Assembly: GCA_910588655.1 (NCBI GenBank)
Contig: CAJUPJ010000006.1
Coordinates: 1-64,000 of the forward strand
Origin: an uncultured Lachnospiraceae bacterium
GTDB taxonomy: Bacteria > Bacillota > Clostridia > Lachnospirales > Lachnospiraceae
Reading direction: 5' to 3'
DNA: 64,000 nt
Shown in pieces: positions 1-9,244 of this stretch. Positions within the stretch are counted from its first letter, which is position 1. Each line of letters starts with the position of its first letter. A program made the translations under genes and the position numbers. The notes below the pieces were generated by a model that saw nothing but the letters and a program-made list of their open reading frames with translations, made no database searches and was not told where the DNA came from.

Positions 1-184
1 TTTGTTTTATTCTAACAAAAACTGACAATATTTACAAATTGTTCATTCATGCGTTGGTCCTGAAAAATTTTGAATAATTTTTTGGAAAGTGGGAATAATA
101 TTTAATTTTAGGGATAGCCAGAATTTAAATTTATATGTATATACGATTGACATGCAAGTTTAGAAAAATGTCAGCGTTTAATTG

Positions 185-213
185 TTGCAATTCTTCTGAT
201 TATATGCTATAAT
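185..213 (+). promoter_or_regulatory. Promoter of the defence operon
   Basis: TTGCAA (185-190) and TATAAT (208-213) are separated by 17 bases, with a TG extension just before the -10 box. It lies 26 bases before the first gene of the AbiE/restriction operon. No other good promoter is seen before the genes downstream, which overlap or abut, so it probably drives all five. Bases 1-184 are AT-rich and hold nothing I recognise. Confidence 0.7.
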
Positions 214-239
214 AAATACATACATTATTTATTTTATGT

Positions 240-866
240 GTGTGGAAAGTTGGTGCTTGCTTGAATAAGAAAGAAATCATACAAAATGTGATTGAAAATA
301 ACGGCGGTATTGCAAAAACTTCAGACTTTGCCGATAAAGGAATAAATAAATACGAAGTGGCAGCTTTTTGTAAAGAAGGGGTTATTGAGAGGATTCGAAG
401 GGGATTTTATCAGCTTCCGCAGAGCAATGACACAACGGAGGAACAGTTCATACATGAGCTTCTTCCGCAAGGGATTATTTGCGTGGAATCGGCATTATTC
501 CATTATGGATACAATGATTTTTCTCCCCGTGAATGGTCGATTGCCGTACCAAGAACAGCGTCCCGTGTCGTAAAGAATATTGTAGAATTTCCGATGAAGG
601 CATATTATATTCAAAAAGACTTTCTGGCAATCGGAAAATCTGTGGATAGTTTTAACGGTGTGACATTGCCCGTGTATGACCGGGAGAGAACCATATGCGA
701 TTGCTTTAAGTACCGCACAAAACTTGATAACGAAATTTTCAATAAAGCTGTCAATGGTTACGCTGTTGATGAAAAAAAGAATCTTGCAAACCTGTCTAAG
801 TACGCTAAGGAAATGAAATTGTATACAAAAGTTATGAATGTAATGGAGGTACTGCTCAATGGCTGA
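240..866 (+). CDS. abiEi: AbiEi-type antitoxin / transcriptional regulator (type IV toxin-antitoxin)
   Basis: This is the antitoxin partner of an AbiE system. An N-terminal winged-helix region (about residues 10-60, including RIRRGFYQLP) would bind the operon promoter, and the C-terminal region is typical of COG5340 antitoxins, which neutralise the toxin without forming a tight complex. The length (about 200 aa) fits the family. The start could be GTG at 240 or TTG at 261; neither has a clear Shine-Dalgarno sequence, though GGAAAG at 243-248 would suit the TTG. The stop overlaps the start of the next gene by 8 bases. By analogy with characterised AbiEi proteins it should repress its own promoter. 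The family call is strong; the start is uncertain. Confidence 0.85.
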   Translation: MWKVGACLNKKEIIQNVIENNGGIAKTSDFADKGINKYEVAAFCKEGVIERIRRGFYQLPQSNDTTEEQFIHELLPQGIICVESALFHYGYNDFSPREWSIAVPRTASRVVKNIVEFPMKAYYIQKDFLAIGKSVDSFNGVTLPVYDRERTICDCFKYRTKLDNEIFNKAVNGYAVDEKKNLANLSKYAKEMKLYTKVMNVMEVLLNG

Positions 867-1776
867 TATTGCTGCATCTGTACTTGCAAGATTGAAAAAT
901 AAGGCAAAAGAAAGTGGAAGAAGCTATCAGCTTTGTCTGCAACTCTTCTGTCAAGAAGAGTTCCTACGTCGCTTGGAAAAATCGCAATATTCGGAAAATC
1001 TTGTACTGAAAGGCGGATTGTTCATTTATTCCGTTACCGATTTTGACAGCCGTGTGACGGTAGATGTAGATTTTCTTCTTCGGAAAGTTCCCAACACTCC
1101 TGAACAGCTACAGACTGTAATAGAGACAATCATCTCCACGCCTACAGGCAATGATTTTGTGGCTTTTGAGATTAAAGATATTGCCCCTATTGCCGTTGCA
1201 AAGAAGTACGCCGGTATTGGGGTTTCTCTTGTGGCTCGAATTAAAAATACGAAAACACCGTTCAGTATTGATTTTGGCGTGGGTGATGTTATTGTGCCGA
1301 AGCAGGAAAAACGAAAAATCCCCACGCAGCTTGATGGCTTTACTTCTCCGACAGTAAATACTTACTCTCTTGAAACAACGATAGCCGAAAAGATTGACGC
1401 CATCCTAAGTCTTATGGAATTTTCCAGCCGGATGAAAGATTACTATGATATTTATTATCTTGCTAATAAATTTGATTTTGACGGAGCAACGCTGACAGAA
1501 GCATTGCGAAAGACATTTGAGAATCGTGGACATACCTTTACGGCAGAACAATTTGAGCAAGTTATGGCATTTGATAGCGATGATGCAATGCAGAAAAAAT
1601 GGAAAGCCTTTGTTCGCAAGATTGATACCAAAACGGATGATTACGGTACCGTGTTAAGAATGATAAAAGAGTTTTTGACCGAACCTTTTACAGCGGCAAT
1701 TCTGAACGACAAATTTACAAAATCTTGGTCTGCTAATGATAATAACTGGATACATGGAGGAAATAACAATGGCTAA
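859..1776 (+). CDS. abiEii: AbiEii-type nucleotidyltransferase toxin
   Basis: This is the toxin of the AbiE pair, a DNA polymerase beta-like nucleotidyltransferase of 305 aa, normal for the family. Visible motifs are KGG near residue 54, the acidic DVDF pair expected to bind metal, and the C-terminal KDYYDIYYL segment typical of AbiEii. Relatives such as MenA transfer nucleotides to tRNA acceptor ends and stop growth; the substrate here is unknown. The ATG overlaps the end of abiEi, and its own stop (TAA, 1774-1776) overlaps the ATG of the restriction gene within ATGGCTAA, so translation of toxin and restriction enzyme is probably coupled. No truncation is visible. Confidence 0.88.
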   Translation: MADIAASVLARLKNKAKESGRSYQLCLQLFCQEEFLRRLEKSQYSENLVLKGGLFIYSVTDFDSRVTVDVDFLLRKVPNTPEQLQTVIETIISTPTGNDFVAFEIKDIAPIAVAKKYAGIGVSLVARIKNTKTPFSIDFGVGDVIVPKQEKRKIPTQLDGFTSPTVNTYSLETTIAEKIDAILSLMEFSSRMKDYYDIYYLANKFDFDGATLTEALRKTFENRGHTFTAEQFEQVMAFDSDDAMQKKWKAFVRKIDTKTDDYGTVLRMIKEFLTEPFTAAILNDKFTKSWSANDNNWIHGGNNNG

Positions 1777-3809
1777 AACTCAATCTGTTGAACCCAATAT
1801 TGCCGACCTTGCAAATGGTTGGATGAAATCATATAAGCTTGATTATAAATTGGAGCAGGAATCTCTTAACCCTGAGATTGACCAAGCATTAAATGACTAT
1901 TATTCCAAAAATGGCGGTGTCGGTGGAAACCGTCCCGATGCGAAACTACTTTTGCAGGATAAGAATTTAGTCAATTATCCGATTTTGATTGAGTATAAGG
2001 GTTATAAAAACAAGCTTGTTATGCTTGATGCTGACGGAAAAGTTGCAAATAAAACCGCAAAGAATCAGCCTGATTTCAAGAATATCAATTCTTATGCTGT
2101 AAACGGTGCTGTTCATTATGCAAATGCGCTTCTTCATTATACGAGCTATACCGATATAATCGCTGTCGGTATGACCGGATATAAAAACGACAGTGGGAAG
2201 CTTGAATATGAAATCGGCGTATATTATGTTTCCAAGCACAATTTTGGTATCGGGCAGAAAGTCGATGATTACACAGACTTCTCTTTTCTGAAAAAGAGCA
2301 ACTTTGATGGCTTTATTGAAAAAGTAAAACGTCTTCAGCTCTCGCAGGAAGAAATCGAAAAGTTAAAAGAACATCGTGAGAAGGAAATCAATGCCAGTCT
2401 TGTAAAACTGAATAACGATATTTATCAGAGCGAAAAAGGTCTGAGTGAGCGTGACCGTGTTTATCTTGTGGCGGCGTCCATTATTGCAACGCTCGGTGTG
2501 CCGGGAAAGGTTGCTGCACTTGAAAAAACTGAACTGAAATCCTCAACCGAAGACGGAAGTCGTGACGGAGATATCATTCTTCGTAAAATAAAAGCATTCT
2601 TGAATGAGAAGAATTTGCCGCAGGAAAAACGAGATTTAATTGTCCGCACTTTACAAAACACGCTGACAACTGATAACATCAATAAGGTTGAAAACGGAGA
2701 AAGCCAACTCAAACGGGTATTCACAAAAATCATTGACGATCTCGGGATTTATTATAAAATCGGTTTGAGTACTGATTTTACCGAAAAACTGTTCAATGAG
2801 ATGTACAGTTGGCTCGGTTTTTCGCAAGACAAGCTGAATGATGTTGTTCTGACACCTTCCTATGTTGCTACTCTTTTAGCGCGTCTCGCAAGGGTAAACA
2901 AGGACTCCTATGTGTGGGACTTTGCGACTGGCAGCAGGACTTCTTGTTGCATCTATGAATGAAATGTTGATAGATGCCAAAGAAAAGATTAAATCCCCCG
3001 ATGCGTTTGCATTAAAATCTGTTGAAATCAAGGCAAATCAACTTCTCGGTCTTGAAATTCTTTCGGAAGTTTATATGTTGGCAATCCTTAATATGATTTT
3101 GATGGGTGACGGCAGCTCCAATATTCTGAACAAAGATTCGCTGAAAGAATTTAACGGCAACTATGGATTTGGCAAAAATGACAAAAAATTCCCCGCTGAT
3201 GCTTTCGTTCTGAATCCGCCGTATTCTGCACCCGAAAACAGTATGGTATTCGTTGAAAAGGCTCTGTCGATGATGAGCAAGGGCTATGCCGCTATTATTA
3301 TTCAAAACTCCGCAGGTAGCGGTAAAGCAACAGAGTATAACAAAAGGATTTTGAAACATAGTACCCTGCTTGCCAGTATCAAAATGCCGATTGACCTGTT
3401 TATCGGTAAATCAAGTGTTCAAACGAATATATATGTTTTCCGGGTTGGTGAAGTGCATCAGAAAGACGACACCGTAAAATTTATTGATTTCTCCGTTGAC
3501 GGATATACGAGAACAAACCGCAAGAAAGCAAGCTGTAATCTGCGGGACACCGGCCACGCAAAAGAACGCTATGCCGAGCTTGTGGATTTGGTACGCTTCG
3601 GAAAAACAAAGCTGAACATTTTCACGGAAAAGGAATACTATGAGGGCAAGATCAATCCCGAAAATGGTGCAGACTGGAATCAGACGGCACCGATTGACAC
3701 AAAACCAACTTTGGATGATTTCAAAAAAACGGTTAGCGATTATTTGGCTTGGGAAGTGTCAAATCTTCTGAAAAATCAAACCACGGAGAATGACCGTCTG
3801 GGAAAATGA
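1769..3809 (+). pseudogene. BcgI-like fused endonuclease/N6-adenine DNA methyltransferase (RM subunit), frameshifted
   Basis: ATG at 1769 follows GGAGG with good spacing. The N-terminal part has a PD-(D/E)XK-like nuclease signature (RPD ending at D57, then E75-Y-K77), followed by a helical region and a gamma-type N6-adenine methyltransferase. SAM motif I is DFATGS (from D384) and catalytic motif IV is NPPY (about 3218-3229). This order, about 680 aa and the separate specificity gene match the Type IIB enzyme BcgI. The reading frame breaks inside motif I: DFATGS ends at 2935, while AGLLVAS continues in another frame from 2934. Two bases (one GC) appear missing, and the first half stops at 2962. 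As read, the enzyme is split or inactive unless the shift is a sequencing error or is bypassed by ribosomes. Confidence 0.8.
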
Positions 3810-4921
3810 ATGCCTCACTTAACAAAAAGTTGAGGAGTGTTAAGTGGGGCGAATTTAAACTTGGAGAATTATTTGACGTTTTATCATACAAAAAAAGATT
3901 CGATGCGAATAAGGTTTCATTAGTTAAGAATGGCGGTCATCCATACATTGTTAGGCAAAGTACAGACAACGGCAAGAAAGGCAACATTGATGAAAGTGTC
4001 TTGTTTCTGAATCATGGCAACACGATTTCTTTCGGTCAGGACACTGCAACGATGTTTTATCAAGAAGTCCCGTATTTTACAGGTGACAAAATTAAAATTC
4101 TCAAGCCTAAATATGTCGAATTCGGTAAGAAAAATGCTCAGTTTTTCTTGGCTTCAATGCGAAAAACATTTTCTTCTTTTGCTTGGGGAAGTTCGAGATT
4201 TAATGTTGAAACATTGAAAGAGCAATTGATTATGCTTCCTATCAACAATGGTAAAATCGACTTTGATTTTATGGAATCGTTTATAGCGAAGTTGGAAGCG
4301 GAACGAGTGGCGGAGCTGTCCGCTTACTTAACAGTAAGCGGACTGGATAATTACGAATTATCCAGTGAGGAAGAAAACGCTCTCAAAAACTATAAGTCGC
4401 TCAAATGGGACGCATATAATCTGGAAAAACTCTTTGGAAAATCGACACGAGGAAAACGTCTGAAGGGCGATGATCGTATTGCCGGTACACTTCCGTTTGT
4501 TACTGCAGGAGAAGCGTCTGAGGGCATTTCTGCATATATCAGCAATAATGTAGAAGTATTCGAAAAGAACACAACAACTATTGATATGTTTGGCTCTGCA
4601 AAGTATCGCAATTATCAGTACGGAGCTGACGATTATGTAGCAGTAGTACATACCGAATCCGTTCCGATGAAAGCATCTATATTTTTGACGTCTGCTATTC
4701 ATAAAGCTGCACATACTGGAAAATTTGATTACGGTCATAATTTCTATGCCAAAGATGCCGATGCTCTTGATATTATGCTCCCAACAAAAGACGGCGAGCC
4801 TGATTTTGATTCAATGGCAACACTGATTTCCGCCGTTCAGAAGCTGGTCATTAAGGATATTGTTATTTATGCGGATAGAAAAATCGAGAAAATAAAAGAG
4901 GTTACGAAAAGCGAGGGATAA
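3806..4921 (+). CDS. Specificity (S) subunit of the BcgI-like restriction system
   Basis: This is the target-recognition subunit of 371 aa. Two similar target-recognition halves are visible, one starting VKWGEFKLGELFD (about residue 12) and one starting LKWDAYNLEKLFG (about residue 195). Each ends in a helical stretch with AELSAYL- or KIEKIKE-like sequence, as in HsdS and BcgI B proteins, so it should read a bipartite DNA site. Its ATG overlaps the last codon and stop of the methyltransferase gene (ATGA). It appears intact, so the frameshift upstream would leave it without a working partner. The recognition sequence cannot be deduced by eye. Confidence 0.85.
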   Translation: MNASLNKKLRSVKWGEFKLGELFDVLSYKKRFDANKVSLVKNGGHPYIVRQSTDNGKKGNIDESVLFLNHGNTISFGQDTATMFYQEVPYFTGDKIKILKPKYVEFGKKNAQFFLASMRKTFSSFAWGSSRFNVETLKEQLIMLPINNGKIDFDFMESFIAKLEAERVAELSAYLTVSGLDNYELSSEEENALKNYKSLKWDAYNLEKLFGKSTRGKRLKGDDRIAGTLPFVTAGEASEGISAYISNNVEVFEKNTTTIDMFGSAKYRNYQYGADDYVAVVHTESVPMKASIFLTSAIHKAAHTGKFDYGHNFYAKDADALDIMLPTKDGEPDFDSMATLISAVQKLVIKDIVIYADRKIEKIKEVTKSEG

Positions 4922-4922
4922 T

Positions 4923-5681
4923 ATGTATTCACCTTTTTTTGACAAAAAAGGACAACCATTGTCTATAGATAAAATCAAATATGGTCATCTTTCTCAGCTC
5001 GTAGATTGCGATGAAGGGCATCACGTTGAATATAAACTCCTTCTTGAAGATGGTGGAAAGGCTCAACTTGCAAAGGAAATCACTTCATTTGCGAATTGTG
5101 AAGGTGGGTGGCTTATCATCGGCATTGATGATAAAACAAAAAAGATACAGCCAATAGATAAACAAGATTATAGTCAGCGTATTGGAAAGATAGCTACAAG
5201 AATATCCCCTATGCCTGAATTTAACACACGGTTTTTGGCTTCACCCGATAATAAAAGAACTGGAGTTTTAGTTGTTTATGTTTATGAGGGAAAGAATGCC
5301 CCTTATATTTGCAACGGTAGCGTTTATGTACGTAGTGGAAGCAGTAAAGAACCCATAAAGCCTGCTGACAGAGGAAATATTGAATATCTTTATGAGAGGT
5401 CAAAAGAATATCAGAAAAATATTGATAATTTTTGTAAAAGAGATTTTTATTATGCTTATAATAATATCTTACAGCGCAAAGCAACCTACCCAATAGCTAA
5501 CATTTACTTAAAAAATGTTAGTTCTAAATACAGTAATTTTTTCAATTTATATACCAACAGGGATAAGTTTATTGATTTCATCAAATTAAAAAATGATATT
5601 TTTGAGCATATCAGTTATTCTATGAACTCAATAATCTTTATGCATTGGTATGGTCTGCCATCGGCATTATCCATGCTTTAA
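4923..5681 (+). CDS. AlbA_2 / Schlafen-type ATP-binding domain protein
   Basis: A 252-aa protein with an AlbA_2 (Schlafen AAA_4, PF04326) domain at about residues 25-150. Typical features are HHVEYKLLLEDG, then ITSFANCEGGWLIIGIDD and the late VYVRSGSSKEPIKP segment. Such proteins often accompany restriction and phage-defence loci, but their biochemical role is poorly known. The C-terminal 100 aa are Lys/Tyr/Asn-rich and not recognised. The gene begins one base after the stop of the S subunit, so it is the last gene of the operon. It may be an accessory defence gene or a regulator. The domain call is fairly firm; the function is not. Confidence 0.75.
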   Translation: MYSPFFDKKGQPLSIDKIKYGHLSQLVDCDEGHHVEYKLLLEDGGKAQLAKEITSFANCEGGWLIIGIDDKTKKIQPIDKQDYSQRIGKIATRISPMPEFNTRFLASPDNKRTGVLVVYVYEGKNAPYICNGSVYVRSGSSKEPIKPADRGNIEYLYERSKEYQKNIDNFCKRDFYYAYNNILQRKATYPIANIYLKNVSSKYSNFFNLYTNRDKFIDFIKLKNDIFEHISYSMNSIIFMHWYGLPSALSML

Positions 5682-6097
5682 TGTCATATTTATGGATTGG
5701 CTTATGGTATGCTTGTATACTGTGCCCCTGTTACTGATAAAAAATAGCAGCCAAAGATAGATGGAATATACAGTTTTTAATTAAAAGCCTTTATTTCTAT
5801 TATATTTGTAGTACATTTTTAAAAAGGTTTTTATTGGTGAAGCCACGTTTTATTAAACCATCAGCTTTATGGCTTGTCCATCTGCGGCAAATTTAGTGTT
5901 TTCAAGGATTTTGTGCACATTCCACTACATTAATCTATGTATCAATACATAATATTTATATGTTACAAACACCAGGGAATTAAGGTATTATTTTTAGGAA
6001 ATGGATGTGCGTTTTTGTATTTATCTCTTGACTTACGTATTTTATAATGTTATTCTTTATATAGAACTAATGTTCGCGGAAGGGAAGAGGTGGAATT
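5682..6097 (+). other. Intergenic gap after the defence operon
   Basis: About 415 AT-rich bases without a convincing gene. A TATAAT (6043-6048) lies 49 bases before the radical-SAM gene, but no good -35 box sits at the right distance. No clear terminator follows the AlbA_2 gene. This is probably the edge of the acquired segment, but no repeats or attachment site were recognised. Confidence 0.4.
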
Positions 6098-7708
6098 ATG
6101 GTATTTGAACTTAATGCTGCTTTATCAGACAAACTGCATATTTTATCTGCTGCTGCAAAATATGACGTTGCATGTACTTCAAGTGGTGTTTCCAGAAAAA
6201 GCAAAAAGGGAGAACTGGGGGCAGCAGAAGCGGCAGGGATTTGCCATTCTTTCGCAGCAGATGGGAGATGTGTTTCACTTCTGAAGATTTTATTTACTAA
6301 TGAATGTATATTTAATTGTAAATATTGTATTAACCGTTGCAGCAATGATGTACCAAGAACATCTTTTACACCAGATGAAATATGCCAGCTTACAATGGAG
6401 TTTTACAGAAGAAATTATATAGAAGGATTGTTTTTAAGTTCTGGTGTTATGCAGTCACCAGATTATACAATGGAATTAATATGTGATTCGCTTAGAAAGC
6501 TCAGGCTTGAATATAAATTCAACGGGTATGTACATTGTAAAGCAATTCCAGGAGCTTCACCAGAACTTGTAGAGATGGCAGGATGGTATGCAGACAGGAT
6601 GAGTGTTAATCTTGAACTTCCTACAGAAGCAGGTTTAAAGGAACTTGCCCCTAATAAAACAAGAAAGAACATCTTAACTCCCATGAGGCAGATACAGGCT
6701 GGCATGGCAGAGAGCAGGGCAATTCTTGGAATGAAAGGTGGAAACCAGAGTTCTTACTGGTATACACAGAAACGGATGGGAAGAAGCCTTCCAGGAAGCC
6801 AGGAGAACCTGGGATTTGTTGCGGGTACAGCTAATAACAGAATTCCAGCAGAAAATGCAGGCAGTAAGCAAAATACACATAAAGGCATAAATAATAATAT
6901 AAAAAATAAAATAAATGCAGATAATAATTTAAACGCAGATGATAGTTTAAATATAAATAACAATATAATTAATAATACACACAATACAGAGACAGCTTTA
7001 AGTTCCAGGGGCAGTGTACTGGCACAGTGGAACAGGTCTGATACAAGCAGGGGGTTTGTGCCAGCAGGGCAAAGTACACAGATGATTATAGGTGCAACAG
7101 GTGAAAGTGATTACCAGATATTATCTGTAACAGAAGCACTATACCAGAAATTTGACTTGAAAAGGGTTTTTTATTCAGCATTTGTTAATGTCAATAATGA
7201 CAGTTCCCTAATTGTTAATGACGGACAGCCGCCGCTCCACAGGGAACACAGGTTATACCAGGCAGACTGGCTTTTAAGGTACTATGGGTTTGCCGCTGGT
7301 GAGATATTATCTGAAAGCAGGCCGTTTTTCAATACTTATCTTGACCCGAAATGTGACTGGGCGCTTGGGCATATGGAGTATTTTCCAGTAGAGATAAATA
7401 CAGCATCATATAATACACTTCTGCGTGTCCCTGGTATAGGTGTAAAGTCTGCTGGCAGGATAGTAAATGCAAGAAAGACAGGCAGGCTGGATTTTAACGC
7501 ATTAAAGAAAATGGGAGTTGTATTAAAAAGGGCTATATATTTTATTACATGTAACGGCAGGATGATGTATGATTTCCTGAAAGTAGAAGAGGATTATATA
7601 ACACGTAACCTTGTTTCGGGCGAAACAGATGTAGTAAAAGGTTTTGGGGACAGTATTACTTATAAGCAGCTTACCTTATTTGATGATTTCCAGTTAGGGA
7701 AATTGTGA
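6098..7708 (+). CDS. Putative DNA modification/repair radical SAM protein (TIGR03916-like)
   Basis: A radical SAM enzyme with cluster cysteines C70, C74 and C77 in ECIFNCKYC. The later FVPAGQSTQMIIGATGESD segment and a C-terminal helix-hairpin-helix (VPGIGVKSAGRIV, about residues 445-458) are characteristic of the family named for its link to uracil-DNA-glycosylase-like proteins. It always pairs with the DUF4130 protein found directly downstream. The reaction and substrate are unknown; DNA binding is inferred from the hairpin motif. It is 536 aa against roughly 420 for relatives as I remember them. The excess is an Asn-rich linker at about residues 225-305. The ATG follows an AGGGAAGAGGTGG ribosome site. 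Confidence 0.88.
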   Translation: MVFELNAALSDKLHILSAAAKYDVACTSSGVSRKSKKGELGAAEAAGICHSFAADGRCVSLLKILFTNECIFNCKYCINRCSNDVPRTSFTPDEICQLTMEFYRRNYIEGLFLSSGVMQSPDYTMELICDSLRKLRLEYKFNGYVHCKAIPGASPELVEMAGWYADRMSVNLELPTEAGLKELAPNKTRKNILTPMRQIQAGMAESRAILGMKGGNQSSYWYTQKRMGRSLPGSQENLGFVAGTANNRIPAENAGSKQNTHKGINNNIKNKINADNNLNADDSLNINNNIINNTHNTETALSSRGSVLAQWNRSDTSRGFVPAGQSTQMIIGATGESDYQILSVTEALYQKFDLKRVFYSAFVNVNNDSSLIVNDGQPPLHREHRLYQADWLLRYYGFAAGEILSESRPFFNTYLDPKCDWALGHMEYFPVEINTASYNTLLRVPGIGVKSAGRIVNARKTGRLDFNALKKMGVVLKRAIYFITCNGRMMYDFLKVEEDYITRNLVSGETDVVKGFGDSITYKQLTLFDDFQLGKL

Positions 7709-7735
7709 GAAATGCTGTTATGGAGGATATGCGGA

Positions 7736-8527
7736 ATGGACAAACCTGTAAGGATTTACCAGTGTGAAAATTCACCTGATGGCATACTTAGTGCTGTATT
7801 TGAAGCAGGAATATCAGGTTATGGACATAATTATATAAAAATACAGCCATTAGACCAGGATAGCATTTATAATATAGAACTTTTTTCTGAATATATAAAA
7901 GTAGAAACTTCCGCAAAGAAAGCGGGAAATGTTTTAGAAACAATAGAAAGCAGGATATCCCATGAAGCAGTTTTTTTTGTAATGAGTGCACTGCTTTCAG
8001 AAGATGGGGACAGAGGCAATGTAATATACCAGTTTGTAACATATGGCTTTACAATTGGGCAAGGAATTACAAAAGCTTTACAGCTGGAATGTGTTGCCAG
8101 GATATTTGAAATAAAAAGAAAAGTGCATAATGAAGCCCATTTTTATAAAGAGTTTATAAGATTTCAGGAAGTAAAAAAAGTACCATCGGTTCTTATGGCA
8201 AAAATTGAACCAAAGAACAGGGTATTAACTTTGGTTACTGCCCATTTTGAAGACAGGTTTAATGCAGAATATTTCATTATCTATGATAAAAGCCATAAAG
8301 AGGCATCATTTCATAGTGCAGATGGTGGATGTATAATAAGGATTTTAACGGAGGATGAGGAAAAAAAGCTTGACAGCCTGCTTGATGTTAATGAGAAATA
8401 TGCAGATTTATGGAAAATATTTTTTAATTCTATTGCTGTAGAAGAAAGGAAAAATTATAAACTCCAGAGGGGCAACCTTGCATTGCATTATAGAAAATAT
8501 ATGACTGAATTTATGGAAAATAATTGA
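7736..8527 (+). CDS. DUF4130 / TIGR03915 putative DNA repair protein
   Basis: Partner of the radical SAM protein, 263 aa. The start MDKPVRIYQCENSPDGIL and the region around AHFEDRF and WKIFFNSIAVEERKN match the DUF4130 family, in some organisms fused to a uracil-DNA-glycosylase-like domain. ATG at 7736 was chosen because GGAGG (7722-7726) lies 9 bases upstream; an ATG at 7712 has none. It begins 27 bases after its partner's stop, so the two are co-transcribed. The biochemical role is unknown; a joint function in processing modified DNA is inferred from conserved pairing. Confidence 0.85.
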   Translation: MDKPVRIYQCENSPDGILSAVFEAGISGYGHNYIKIQPLDQDSIYNIELFSEYIKVETSAKKAGNVLETIESRISHEAVFFVMSALLSEDGDRGNVIYQFVTYGFTIGQGITKALQLECVARIFEIKRKVHNEAHFYKEFIRFQEVKKVPSVLMAKIEPKNRVLTLVTAHFEDRFNAEYFIIYDKSHKEASFHSADGGCIIRILTEDEEKKLDSLLDVNEKYADLWKIFFNSIAVEERKNYKLQRGNLALHYRKYMTEFMENN

Positions 8528-8600
8528 CAGTTTATGCTTTAAAGGGTAACATATATTACAGTGTCTGCTAATAAAATTTATGTTCAAATGGGGATTTTTT

Positions 8601-9116
8601 ATGACAAGCAAAATTAACATAAAATGGATTTTAAAGTATACCGCTGTCTGGCTTCCAGCAGTTTGCATTATGGTTATAATATTTTATTTTTCTTCAATGG
8701 AAGCAGATGATTCTTCTGGTACAAGTATTCCAATAGCAGAACTTGTGATAGAGAAAATAGAGCAGTTTATGGATATAACGATTGCTGCAGACTCTGAAAG
8801 CTATGGACTGGTACACCATTGTGTGCGTAAGGCAGGCCATTTTCTTGAGTATATGGCGCTTGGATGTACACTTGTGCTTCCATTTGCTTTTATATGCGCA
8901 GAAAACTTCTACAGGCTCAGGGTATTATTCTGTAGTGAAGTTTTTGCTGCATTTTATGCATGTACTGATGAGTTCCACCAGCTTTTTGTAGAAGGCAGGG
9001 ACGGAAATTTTATAGATGTAGGTATTGACAGCCTGGGGGCATTTACTGGAATATGTGCAGGGTTTATATTCTGGTGGATTGGTAAAAGGGTTATGAGGCT
9101 TGTACATAAAAAATAA
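8601..9116 (+). CDS. VanZ-like membrane protein
   Basis: A 171-aa integral membrane protein with about four hydrophobic segments: near the N-terminus, then around residues 80-100, 105-120 and 140-160. The family motif is visible as RKAGHFLEY and later DEFHQLFVEGRDGNFIDVGI. VanZ-like proteins are linked to low-level teicoplanin resistance in a few species, but most have no proven role. ATG at 8601 follows GGGG; an in-frame ATG at 8580 is less well placed. It stands between the DNA-repair pair and the trpS leader and is probably transcribed with the former. Confidence 0.85.
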   Translation: MTSKINIKWILKYTAVWLPAVCIMVIIFYFSSMEADDSSGTSIPIAELVIEKIEQFMDITIAADSESYGLVHHCVRKAGHFLEYMALGCTLVLPFAFICAENFYRLRVLFCSEVFAAFYACTDEFHQLFVEGRDGNFIDVGIDSLGAFTGICAGFIFWWIGKRVMRLVHKK

Positions 9117-9171
9117 TTGTAAATTATCCAAGCTATTTTTATGAAACGGACGTGTGCTGTCCAAAATACCC

Positions 9172-9199
9172 TTGACAAAAACGTTTAAAAGAGTATACT
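9172..9199 (+). promoter_or_regulatory. Promoter of the trpS T-box leader
   Basis: TTGACA (9172-9177) and TATACT (9194-9199) are 16 bases apart, upstream of the T-box leader. The -35 box is a perfect consensus, as expected where control is by attenuation rather than initiation. Confidence 0.7.
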
Positions 9200-9244
9200 A
9201 TACTACAGTCAAATATTAGTTTAAACTGGTGATGTGGATATAAA

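Noticed and set aside
2930..2940. Phase-variable simple repeat at the frameshift
   Set aside because: Only a GC doublet is involved; there is no long homopolymer or tandem tract of the kind that drives phase variation. A programmed minus-2 shift is possible, but no slippery site or strong downstream stem was seen.
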